The notes under the pieces: model-generated | Databases searched by the model: none | What the model saw: only the letters and a program-made list of their open reading frames with translations | What the model was told of the DNA's origin: nothing | Assembly: GCA_031261265.1 (NCBI GenBank) | Contig: JAISKI010000007.1 | Span: 1-13,433 of the forward strand | From: Candidatus Peribacteria bacterium | GTDB taxonomy: Bacteria; Patescibacteria; JAEDAM01; Absconditabacterales; Absconditicoccaceae | DNA length: 13,433 bases | Reading direction: 5' to 3' | Shown here: positions 1-7,526 of the stretch, one piece after another | Layout of the letters: the number at the start of each line of letters is the position of its first letter | Numbering within the stretch: the first letter of the stretch is position 1 | Made by a program: the position numbers and the translations under genes

Positions 1-46
1 GTACTGCTATTAACTCCCTTTCTTCTTCCGATAACTGTGTGTGCAT
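1..46 (-). CDS. Partial: probable N-terminus of an IS30-family transposase
   Basis: On the minus strand an ATG at 46-44 opens a frame that runs off the left edge and reads MHTQLSEEERELIAV. IS30-family transposases typically open this way (a short LS/LT-x-EER-x-x-I stretch just before the N-terminal helix-turn-helix). Only 15 residues are visible, so no catalytic DDE residue can be checked. A second in-frame-independent ATG lies at 55-53 but gives an unfamiliar peptide. If the call is right, one end of the insertion sequence lies between about 47 and 225, next to the uppS promoter. I could not identify the terminal inverted repeat, because the other end is outside the window. The family call is inference from a short motif. 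Confidence 0.42.
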   Translation of the reverse strand, partial: MHTQLSEEERELIAV

Positions 47-69
47 TGCTTTCCATATCACGAAATAAA

Positions 70-93
70 GGTAATAATCTTATATTTATTACC
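70..93. repeat. 8-bp perfect inverted repeat upstream of the transposase start
   Basis: GGTAATAA (70-77) and TTATTACC (86-93) are exact reverse complements around an 8-nt AT-rich centre. The repeat sits 24 bases upstream of the putative transposase start. It could be an operator or part of an insertion-sequence end. No U-tract follows, so it is not an obvious terminator. Confidence 0.35.
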
Positions 94-133
94 TGTGCAT
101 TTCGAATGTAAATTTATCATAAACTTTTTCCCT

Positions 134-161
134 TTGAAAATGCCTCGCATTTTATTATACT
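134..161 (+). promoter_or_regulatory. Promoter for uppS
   Basis: TTGAAA (134-139) and TATACT (156-161) are separated by 16 bases, a good sigma-70-type match. Transcription would begin near 168 and leave a leader of about 58 nt before the uppS ATG at 226. The same TATACT -10 box recurs at other gene starts in this window, which strengthens the call. Confidence 0.5.
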
Positions 162-225
162 CCAACCGTTGCGGAAACAATCCACTCCTTAAGAAGTTTT
201 CAGCTTTTAATTTTTTTTACAGCTT

Positions 226-909
226 ATGCATATTGGAATTATTATCGATGGGAATCGTAGACGAGCAAAACAAAGAAACCTTCCTGCTCGAGAAGGACAT
301 GTAGCGGGAGCGGAAACTCTTAAAACTGCTGTGGAATTGATCTTTACTAAAGGAATTGAAACCCTGACCGTATACGGATTTTCTACAGAAAACCGAAAAA
401 GAAGTCAGCCTGAAGTGGACGCTTTGATGAAAATCTTCACGGATTACTTGATAGAAATGCAGGAAAGACTCAAAGATAAGGACGTAAAGGTAAATATTCT
501 CGGAGATATCACAGTCTTTGATGAAAATCTTCACCAAGCGATTATCGATATCCAAGAAAGCACCAAAGAGAAATCCGCTCACACCTTCAATCTCTGTCTT
601 AATTACGGAGGAAGACCAGACATCCTGCAAGCGGTTCAAACTCTCTCCCAGCAGATCCAACAGGGACTCCTTCTCCCTGCGGAAATAGATGAAAACCTGA
701 TTTCCACGCACCTTTACACCGCAGGACAACCCGATCCTGATCTGATTATTAGGACAAGTGGCGAAGAAAGACTAAGTGGTTTCCTTACTTGGCAGAGTTC
801 CTATTCTGAATTGCTGTTTATTGATACCTTTCGACCAGATTTCAATGAAGAAATCTTAGAAGGCTGTCTCGTTGAATACGAAAAAAGGACAAGAAGATTT
901 TGAGGATAA
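226..909 (+). CDS. uppS: Undecaprenyl diphosphate synthase (cis-isoprenyl transferase)
   Basis: This enzyme extends farnesyl diphosphate with isopentenyl diphosphate to make the C55 lipid carrier for cell-wall and surface polymers. Family signatures are clear: IIIDGNRR at residues 6-13 with catalytic Asp8, YGFSTEN at about 50-56, and RTSGEERLSGFL followed by WQSSYSELLF near 180-200. The protein is 227 aa, slightly short for the family. The ATG at 226 is the only ATG after the in-frame TAA at 208-210. UGA at 901-903 is read as Gly, so the frame ends at TAA 907-909 with a Phe-Gly-Gly tail. Four CGA codons (262, 289, 394, 832; residues 13, 22, 57, 203) occur. Three of them fall exactly where the family has conserved Trp: NRRWA, TENWKR and WPDF. 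This is direct support for CGA=Trp. No Shine-Dalgarno sequence precedes the start. The next gene, a user of the Und-P carrier, begins 58 nt downstream. Confidence 0.96.
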
Positions 910-913
910 CCTA

Positions 914-941
914 TTGCAGTTCGAATTTTTTTTCATATATT
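914..941 (+). promoter_or_regulatory. Possible internal promoter for the WecA-like gene
   Basis: TTGCAG (914-919) and TATATT (936-941) are spaced by 16 bases in the 58-nt gap after uppS. Transcription would start near 948, about 20 nt before the ATG at 968. The gap is AT-rich, so a chance match is possible, and the gene may simply be co-transcribed with uppS. Confidence 0.35.
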
Positions 942-967
942 GAAAGAGATTTATTCTTTCCTATCTC

Positions 968-2047
968 ATGAGCTATCTAGGAATTCTCCTCGTCACTATT
1001 CTTCTTGCATGGGCAGGATTATCTCTTTTTAAAAAGCGGAAAATTCTGGATAAACCAGGGAATGACCTAAAAAACACCAGAAAACCGATCCCCACGTTGC
1101 AGGGGATTTTTGTATATATCATGGTACTCGCTATTCTGGCAATCTTTCATCCAGAGTTTTTCTTTTCTCCTTTAGTGCAAGGATTTTTGGTAGGTGGGAC
1201 CATTATTGTCATTGTTGAACTTTTTGCAGAGCTCGAATATATGGGGAGAATTTCGTGGAAAATCCCTCCTTGGTTCAGATTTCTTATTCATTTCCTGTCC
1301 GCAGGGATTGCACTATGGATTAGTGGACTTTCTGACTATACCTTCTTACTCTGAGGACAAGAATTTATTTTACCAAATTGGCTGTTATACCTTGCTTTTG
1401 CAATTCGATCGGTTTTTGTTATCAATGCGGTCAATCGGATTGATGGGATTTACGCCCAAGGAAACGGAATTTTAACGATCGGCTTTTTCACCATTTTTGC
1501 ATTGATTCAGCGAGTAGTCTTTACCTCCTATACAGACTTTCCTCCCGCTTGGCTAGATACCCTTCTACTTGTCAAAGAACTTGCATTGATCCTTGCACTG
1601 ATCTCATTAGTCTATACGTTTGTCGAATATAAACCCCTGGGACTAATTCGTGACGTAGGGACAATGTTTTTAGCATTTGGACTTGCGTATCTCTCTGTGA
1701 TAGGGGGGACAAAAATCTGAACGGTGGTTGTTGCTTTGTCTTTAGTCATTTTTGATGCGGTGCGAGTAGGATTATATAGAATTTTTATCGCAAAAAAATC
1801 TCCCATGAGAGGGGATTATACCCATCTCCATCACCGCCTTTTAGGACTAGGACGATCAAGGGGAGAGGTGAGAGCCTTTGTACGAATTTTTTCCTTGGTA
1901 ATGATGCTTTTGATGCTCCTCCAAGGAACCAATAGACTTCATAAATTGATCCTATTTGCTTTGATGGCGATCCTCTTTTTTGGAGTGAATGCTTATCTTT
2001 TCCTCTACAAAAAAATGCCTTATGGACTTCCAGAAAAAAAGGAATAA
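968..2047 (+). CDS. WecA/TagO-like undecaprenyl-phosphate sugar-1-phosphate transferase
   Basis: This is a polytopic membrane protein of the MraY/WecA glycosyl transferase 4 family. Such enzymes move a (N-acetyl)hexosamine-1-phosphate from a UDP-sugar to undecaprenyl phosphate and so start surface-polymer synthesis. It is 359 aa with about nine or more hydrophobic segments. Landmarks are LDKPG...RKPIPTLQG near residues 31-49, the NAVNWIDG loop at 153-160 and the GDYTHLHHRLLGLGWS motif at 282-297. The frame holds two UGA codons (1352-1354, 1718-1720) read as Gly. It also has five CGA and two CGG codons (CGG at 1037 and 1436; CGA at 1406, 1511, 1763, 1853, 1883), several at typical Trp sites. 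The usual metal-binding Asp-Asp pair on the second cytoplasmic loop is not evident. The matching stretch has Glu84, Glu88 and Glu90 instead, so the substrate or activity may differ. It follows uppS and ends at a hairpin terminator. Confidence 0.85.
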
Positions 2048-2054
2048 TAGAAAA

Positions 2055-2082
2055 AAGATAGCCCATAAGTTTAGGCTATCTT
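2055..2082. terminator. Bidirectional intrinsic terminator between convergent genes
   Basis: AAGATAGCC (2055-2063) pairs perfectly with GGCTATCTT (2074-2082) around a 10-nt loop. On the minus strand the stem is followed by a T-run (complement of the A-run at 2051-2056), and on the plus strand by a T-rich tail. It lies between the WecA-like gene (ends 2047) and the protease (ends 2104, minus strand), as expected of a shared terminator. Confidence 0.8.
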
Positions 2083-2103
2083 GTTAGTTTATGAGTAGTT
2101 GTT

Positions 2104-5091
2104 TTAAACATTTAAGAGAGTAGCTGTTCTCATGAGCATAAGCATAACATATCCTCTGACTTCTTTATCTTGTGGAGTAGAAATACTATTCATAACTCAG
2201 AATTTTTTGAGCTGTTGGAGATGAGAAGTATAGTATGCTCCTTGATCGGTATTATAGGTATCAGACCAAATGGCTCTGGAAAGCACCGTCCCAAATTCTG
2301 CTCTACTCATTTCCTCTGTAGGATTAAATTTGGTGGTTCCTACTCCCATAATTCCAAGTTGACAGGAAGTCCTCATCCAATCACTCAAATCCCCATATCC
2401 CGCCATATCTGGATATTGACAGGTTTTACTCGTATCAGGTTTTCTCTCTAATACTTGGATTGCAAATTGAGATAACATTTTTGCAGCTTGTGCACGAGTA
2501 AGGTTTCCATCAAGATTTGCTTTGTCTACATCCTGTACAGTGGTAATTCCAATATCGCGAGCATAGGTATATGCCTGAAGTAGTTCTCTGCCATAGGTAG
2601 TACGTTGAGTACTTGTTGCTCGAGAAGTATCTGGAGCTGTTGGTGTAGAAGTTGTTGGTTTAGTTGTAGTAGATTCCGTTGTGATAGGAGACTCAGGAAG
2701 CTTGGTATCTGTCCCTGTGTTCACACTTCCTGTAGTTGTTTTTGGAGGGGTGCCACATTCTCCATCGTAAAGATCACCACTATAGTCACCTTTCGGACAG
2801 GAATCTTTTGTTGGCGAGCTACCTCAACCACCACCTCCCCCTCAGCCTCCCCCTCATCAAGTTTGTTGTTGAGCGATTCGAGAGATAGAAATGCCCGTAC
2901 TGGTCGCATTTCCTGCGAGGTCATAGGCGGTAATCGTTTCTATAGTATTTGCACTGTAAGACTTAGTGAAAATACGATTATTACTTGTAGACCATCCTGC
3001 AATCGTTCAAGTTTCATTGAGAGTAAGAGTTGCTTGTACAGGACCTGGTGTAGAGGTGGTAGGGGAATAACTAACAAAGACTATTGGAGCAGTAGTATCC
3101 AAGAAAATTTTTACTTCCCCAGAGAAACTTTTATCCCCTGTTCGAGCGGACCGTACAAGAGTCTTGAGACCATCGGTACCAGAAAGAGAAAGCGGAAGAC
3201 TGATATTTCCCTGTCCCTCACCTGTCAATATTTCCGTTATGTCTCCAGATATTGCATATTCAGCTTGGAGGTTAAGGGTTAAAACTCCATTAACAGCACT
3301 TCCTGAGACATAAGTGGGGAGAATAAACGTTGGAGTCAAAAGTGTTGAACAGTTTGGGGTAGTTGCTGTGATGGTCAAAGATCCTGTATTTCCTACCCAG
3401 TCCTGTGCCAAAACCGTTAAGCTAGTAGTTCCCGTGATTAGGGTAGTAGCACCTGTTCGTGTAGTCCCTCCATCGAAACTGTACCTGATTCCTTCTTCCG
3501 CTAGTGCTAAATCATCGCTTCCTGTAAACGTATAGGTCAGCGTTTCAGTACTACAATACTCTCCTGTGTTCACGGTTCCTGTTAGGGTAGGAGCGATAGT
3601 ATCGAGGAGTTGGAGACTACGATAGAGATTCAGTTTTTTGTTTCCCTTGATAGTCCTACTGCTATAAGGTTGAAGATTGGTATCAGCTCCATTTAAAAGA
3701 GCAGATTTAATTTGTCCTCCTGTAAGATCAGGTCTATAACTCCATAAAAGGCTGAATGCTCCTGCTACATGTGGGGTGGCCATTGAAGTACCATTCATAT
3801 TACTATATCCATCACTTTCAATCGTACTTTTTATACTTACTCCTGGAGCAGAGATATCTACGACATTTCCGTAGTTGGAAAAGTATGCTAAAGTATTATA
3901 GGAATCATGAGCTGCTACACAGATGATACTGGGATTTGATTGATTAAAATTACAAGGATAGGTGGGGCTACTATTATTATCATTCTCTGAATTTCCAGCA
4001 GCAGCAATAAATATTCCACCTGCAGTAGTAAAATCGCTAATCGCAGTAGAAAGAGCAGTATCTCCTATTCCTCCCCCTCCTCGACTAGCATTGATGATCT
4101 TTGCTCCATTATGTTTCGCAAAGGCAATGGAATTAATAATAGCATTGGTAGTTAAAAATTCATTATTAGCAGAAGTGTTATATCCTGCTCTAATTGCCAT
4201 AATCTCACTACTAGGATTGACTCCTACAATTCCTATCCCGTTATTCATTTTAGCTCCAATAGTTCCTGCAACATGAGTTCCGTGAATATTATACCCTGCT
4301 AAGTTAGTGAGAGTCTCTCCTGTGTTATTAGGATTTCGAGCAGTATCTAGAGGTAAAGGAGTTTTATTTGCGGTTAGCCAACCATAAACAGATCCCCCAG
4401 AGAAAAATGCTCCACTCAAAAAAATACTCGCTCCATATTGGCAACCATTCCAAGTTGCTCCCGTATAGGTTTTACATGCACTTCCATTCCGCATCTGTCC
4501 AGTAAATTCAGGGTGGCGATAGTCTACCCCAAGATCAATTACTGCTACGATACTTCCCGTAGTATGGGCTCTTCCTGAAAAAACTTCCATAGTTTCTCCT
4601 CGTTTAATATTCCCCAATCCTCGCAAGTTGTTAGGATAGTCAGGATCATTGGTACTAAAAGCGAAAGTATGATACAAAAAGTTTGGTTGTACATATTCGA
4701 CATTAGGGTCTTGAGAAAGCAGATCAATAAGCTCTTCCGTAGTTTCTCCGTTTTCCCCTTCAATAACTGCTAGGGTAGAAAGGTCTGCTCCATCCTTATA
4801 TTTTACAAGCACTTCTCCTTCTACATATTCCCCTTCTAGAGGTTCATGAGAGGAATCTGTGGGAGCTTCTTCTGTCTCCATATTAGAGAGTATTGGCTCT
4901 GGAGTTGTAGGGGATGATACATCTTCATCAATACTATCCTCTTCAATACTTTTATCATCAAGACCTTCATTCAAAATATTTTCTTCCTCTGTGGGAGGTG
5001 TCTCATTTTCAAAATCTGCCCAAAGGAGACTGGTCCCATATTGTTGAGTGATAAGGAGACCTATCATGGTTCGGTAAAGAAACTTTTTCAT
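2104..5091 (-). CDS. Secreted subtilisin-like serine protease with Ig-like and C-terminal SLH-like domains
   Basis: This 995-aa protein reads, in order: signal peptide (about 1-25); acidic linker; inhibitor-type prodomain with VEGEVLVKYKDG near 90-101; S8 catalytic domain with Asp186 (AVIDLGVD), His270 (HGTHVAG), oxyanion Asn367 (AAGN) and Ser436 (NGTSMATPHVAG); Ig-like region near 500-580 with YSFDGGTTWT; a 13-Gly linker at 745-757; a Thr/Pro-rich stretch; and an SLH-like module near 855-960 (LTRAQAAKM, FNPTEEMSRAEFG, with two Cys). Six in-frame UGA codons (3007, 2857, 2854, 2842, 2824, 2197) are read as Gly; four lie in the poly-Gly linker. The first UGA would cut the protein at residue 694. 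The end is TAA 2104-2106. CGA codons fall at subtilase Trp sites (WGL at 4621-4623, ASWGG at 4081-4083). The ATG at 5091 is chosen over 5121 because the promoter places the transcript start near 5122. It is likely exported and held at the surface by its SLH domain. Confidence 0.93.
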
Positions 5092-5128
5092 GGTTTTTAT
5101 AGATATATAAAATAAAATCACTAATTAG

Positions 5129-5157
5129 ATTATATCCAATACGTGCCTTTTTTGCAA
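5129..5157 (-). promoter_or_regulatory. Strong promoter for the SLH protease
   Basis: Read on the minus strand, TTGCAA (5157-5152) and a consensus TATAAT (5134-5129) are separated by 17 bases. Transcription would begin near 5122. That leaves about 30 nt before the ATG at 5091 and almost none before the ATG at 5121, so it decides the protease start. Confidence 0.7.
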
Positions 5158-5185
5158 GAAAAAAGAGGGAAAGTTTAAACATAGA

Positions 5186-5209
5186 AAAACACCGCATTCG
5201 CGGTGTTTT
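5186..5209 (-). terminator. Intrinsic terminator after the sigma-region-4/HARE-HTH gene
   Basis: AAAACACCGC (5186-5195) and GCGGTGTTTT (5200-5209) form a perfect 10-bp stem with a 4-nt ATTC loop. On the minus strand the stem ends in a T-run. It lies 18 bases downstream of the stop codon at 5227-5229 and just upstream of the protease promoter, so it separates the two minus-strand genes. Confidence 0.88.
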
Positions 5210-5226
5210 CTCTATCAAAAGATTTC

Positions 5227-6318
5227 CTATTTATTTTTCAATTGGTATACTCCTTTATCTACTCTTTCAAAGAGATCTTTGAATTTCTGGAGATTGAGCA
5301 TTACGGTATTTGGACTTACCATCTTTTCCTTCAAGACTTCTTTACAAAGCTCTTTTACAGCCATTGGTCTGTCATTTTTCTTGAAGATTCTTTCGAGAAT
5401 CTCTTTTACTTGTCCTCCTTCATATCCCCATTCTTTCAAACCATAACGTCCAAGCCCGAGATTTACGAAGATATCATTATTTTTTACCAACTCATTATGA
5501 ATAGTATTGATCTTTACACTTTTTTCAGGGAACCATTCCAAGATTTTTGCAGGCAATTCCTGAAAGTGAACAGGTTTATTGAGCCTTCTCATCGTGTAGT
5601 AGATTTTGAGCTTCATAGTCTTTGGATTTACATCTGCGAAAGACTCGAATCCAACTTTTCCATCAAATACGCACAACCCTCTGATAATAGAGAAGAAGTT
5701 CATATAAAACAGATCATTTTTGAGATAGCTTACCTCTTTGTAATCTTTGAGGAATGCATCTTTGAGTACTGCGATAAATTCGTATACATCTTGAGATTTC
5801 CCTCTCTTAGTAAAGTAATCATTCACATACAACACCATCTTTGTCAGAAGATCTTCATAAAGTGACTCAATGTAGAATGCTTTATGCAAGTATTTATTTC
5901 TCTTGAGATAAGTCACATCAAAATCTGAGATCAAAATCAGTTTCAACTCAGCTTTTTTGAATTTGAAAAGGTTTCTGTTGATAAGTTTTGATACGAGAGT
6001 ATCTTCTGCAAGTACTCCTCCGTGAGCTTCCAAGATTTTTTTTGCTTCTATCAAAACATTCATGTAGGTATCGTTTCCTACGATCAACCTTCTAAATCTC
6101 ATCAGAGCCTGAGTTTCGATTTGTCTGATCCTTTCTCTGGTCAGATTGTACTCTACACCGATTCTTTGGAGAGGAATTCCTTTTTCAGCCCCAAGACCAA
6201 ACTTTTTCATTAATACAAGCCTTTCTTTGGGTTTGCAGTAAATCAAAATGTCTTTAAGGTTAGTTCCTTCTACATCGACTTTGAGTTTCTTGTCGTCTAG
6301 TTTTACGTTGAAGTTCAT
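5227..6318 (-). CDS. Sigma-70 region 4-like / HARE-HTH-like transcriptional regulator
   Basis: This is a 363-aa soluble protein. Residues 29-79 match the sigma-70 region 4 helix-turn-helix (PKERLVLMKKFGL, then LTRERIRQIETQALMRFR), the part of a sigma factor that binds the -35 element. No region 2 (-10 recognition, core binding) is present, so it is not a complete sigma factor. Residues about 236-297 (KPVHFQELPAKILEWFP...VNLGLGRYGLKEWG) look like a HARE-HTH winged helix as in RNA polymerase delta subunit and related proteins. A further winged-helix-like stretch at 300-361 ends in YQLK. Taken together it probably acts on promoters or on RNA polymerase. It has its own promoter and terminator, so it is monocistronic. 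I noticed no CGA, CGG or in-frame UGA in it, and it uses plain TGG for Trp, which suggests conservative codon choice in a well-expressed gene. Confidence 0.8.
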   Translation of the reverse strand: MNFNVKLDDKKLKVDVEGTNLKDILIYCKPKERLVLMKKFGLGAEKGIPLQRIGVEYNLTRERIRQIETQALMRFRRLIVGNDTYMNVLIEAKKILEAHGGVLAEDTLVSKLINRNLFKFKKAELKLILISDFDVTYLKRNKYLHKAFYIESLYEDLLTKMVLYVNDYFTKRGKSQDVYEFIAVLKDAFLKDYKEVSYLKNDLFYMNFFSIIRGLCVFDGKVGFESFADVNPKTMKLKIYYTMRRLNKPVHFQELPAKILEWFPEKSVKINTIHNELVKNNDIFVNLGLGRYGLKEWGYEGGQVKEILERIFKKNDRPMAVKELCKEVLKEKMVSPNTVMLNLQKFKDLFERVDKGVYQLKNK

Positions 6319-6384
6319 GTGTGCAACGTTTAAAGGTTAAAAGTTTATGTATATCCTAAAGAGATTTATACCTTATATAACTAG

Positions 6385-6412
6385 AGTATAAGAAATTGCC
6401 TTCCAAAGTCAA
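6385..6412 (-). promoter_or_regulatory. Promoter for the sigma-region-4/HARE-HTH gene
   Basis: On the minus strand TTGACT (6412-6407) and TATACT (6390-6385) are separated by 16 bases. Transcription would start near 6378, leaving a leader of about 60 nt before the ATG at 6318. No Shine-Dalgarno sequence is visible in that leader. Confidence 0.65.
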
Positions 6413-6447
6413 GCCCAAATATATTTTTTCTCTAGACTTGTAGAAAA

Positions 6448-6462
6448 TGCTACAAAATAGCA
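6448..6462 (-). terminator. Weak candidate terminator after the recombinase gene
   Basis: TGCTA (6448-6452) and TAGCA (6458-6462) form a 5-bp hairpin, followed on the minus strand by TTTTC. A competing 6-bp pair, TTGTAG (6438-6443) with CTACAA (6450-6455), overlaps it. Both are short, so this is only a candidate; it lies about 24 bases after the recombinase stop. Confidence 0.3.
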
Positions 6463-6485
6463 CGAAACCTCTTTATTCCTTTCTT

Positions 6486-7526
6486 TTACATCACATTTTC
6501 ATATAAATCGCTTGAGTCCTCCTTATCCAAAAGATGATGTACTTCTTGCAAATATTTATCATCTACATGGGTATAAATCTGCGTTGTCGTGATAGACGAA
6601 TGTCCAAGCAACGCTTGCACTGACCTGATATCTGCTCCCTTTCTGAGCAAGGAAGTAGCGAAGCTATGTCTGAGAGTGTGAGGAGTCACTTTTTTTTGAA
6701 TCCCCACCAAATCAGCATAGTGTTTCACGAGAGATTCGACGCTATTTCTACTTAGAGAAGCACCATAGCTATTCCCAGAAAGTGAAATAAACAAAAAATC
6801 TGAATCATCCGCCCTTGCGAGCAAGAAATCTTTGAGTTTGTCTCTAGCTTGCGTAGTCATAAAAACAGAGCGAAGTTTACTTCCCTTCCCAATCACAGAA
6901 AATTGTTTTTCAGACAGATTGATAGCAGTCTTTTTTAAAGTGACAAGCTCGGTCACACGAAGTCCAGTTCCATACAAGGTATACAGGATTGCTTGGTCTC
7001 TTAGTGATTTCAAGGAATTCTTCTCAAATTCGATCGGAGCTTTCAGAATTTTTTCTACTTCTATCTCAGAAAGATAAGAAAGCTGACGAGGAGGTATCTT
7101 AGCGAGTTCAAGTCTATCTGGAGCGATTATTTCTACATCATTTCTCAGGAGAAATTTAAAAAAGGACCTCAAGCCCACAATGTGATAATTAATCGTTCTG
7201 TGGCTCAATCCCTGTTTGATGAGAAAAATTCTAAAATCCTGAATATGCAGACTATTCACTTGATCTGCTTCTATATCTCCTAAATACGAGATAAATCTAT
7301 TTACTCGTAGGCTATAATTTTCCACGGTTTTTGGGGAAGCGTTTTTTGTGTATTGGAGATAGGTAATAAACCTCTCTAAATGGGTACTGAGCAGATTAAA
7401 ATCCTTTTTTCCGGTGTTAGTAGACTCAATTTTGGCTATAGACGAAATCTTGGAGCTGTTGTTTTTCTTGCTCTGAGTCTGTTGGAGTTTGTGGGTTTTG
7501 CGGAAGGTTTGGATCGAATTCTCCAT
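6486..7526 (-). CDS. Tyrosine recombinase of the XerC/XerD type
   Basis: This enzyme breaks and rejoins DNA through a covalent phosphotyrosine; in bacteria the type resolves chromosome dimers or integrates elements. With the ATG at 7526 the protein is 346 aa. The N-terminal SAM-like core-binding domain begins near residue 45 (LSTHLERFITYL). The catalytic set is complete: Arg190 (GTGLRVTEL), Lys214 (GKGSKLR), His283 and Arg286 (HTLRHSFAT), His309 (LGHSS), Tyr318 (TQIYTHV). These Arg use CGT, CGC or AGA, while a CGA at 7305-7307 falls at a plausible Trp (YSLWVNRF). The start is uncertain. ATGs at 7559 and 7526 lie inside the upstream gene, overlapping it by 143 or 110 nt in another frame. The first in-frame start outside is GTG at 7325, which would cut the binding domain. 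No terminal repeats or cargo suggest a mobile element here, so a housekeeping Xer role is plausible. Confidence 0.9.
   Translation of the reverse strand: MENSIQTFRKTHKLQQTQSKKNNSSKISSIAKIESTNTGKKDFNLLSTHLERFITYLQYTKNASPKTVENYSLRVNRFISYLGDIEADQVNSLHIQDFRIFLIKQGLSHRTINYHIVGLRSFFKFLLRNDVEIIAPDRLELAKIPPRQLSYLSEIEVEKILKAPIEFEKNSLKSLRDQAILYTLYGTGLRVTELVTLKKTAINLSEKQFSVIGKGSKLRSVFMTTQARDKLKDFLLARADDSDFLFISLSGNSYGASLSRNSVESLVKHYADLVGIQKKVTPHTLRHSFATSLLRKGADIRSVQALLGHSSITTTQIYTHVDDKYLQEVHHLLDKEDSSDLYENVM

Noticed and set aside
217..729. 170-aa minus-strand frame opposite uppS
   Set aside because: It is antisense to a clear UppS and has no recognisable family features.
968..2047. Three broken reading frames suggesting a WecA-like pseudogene
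   Set aside because: The breaks are all UGA in one continuous frame, and conserved motifs span them; reading UGA as Gly gives an intact protein.
2605..3282. 225-aa plus-strand open frame across the protease tail
   Set aside because: It is Cys/Ser/Arg-rich, matches no family and lies opposite the UGA-containing minus-strand protease frame; it is a shadow.
5092..5121. Upstream ATG at 5121 as the protease start
   Set aside because: The TATAAT promoter places the transcript start at about 5122, and starting at 5091 gives a standard signal peptide.
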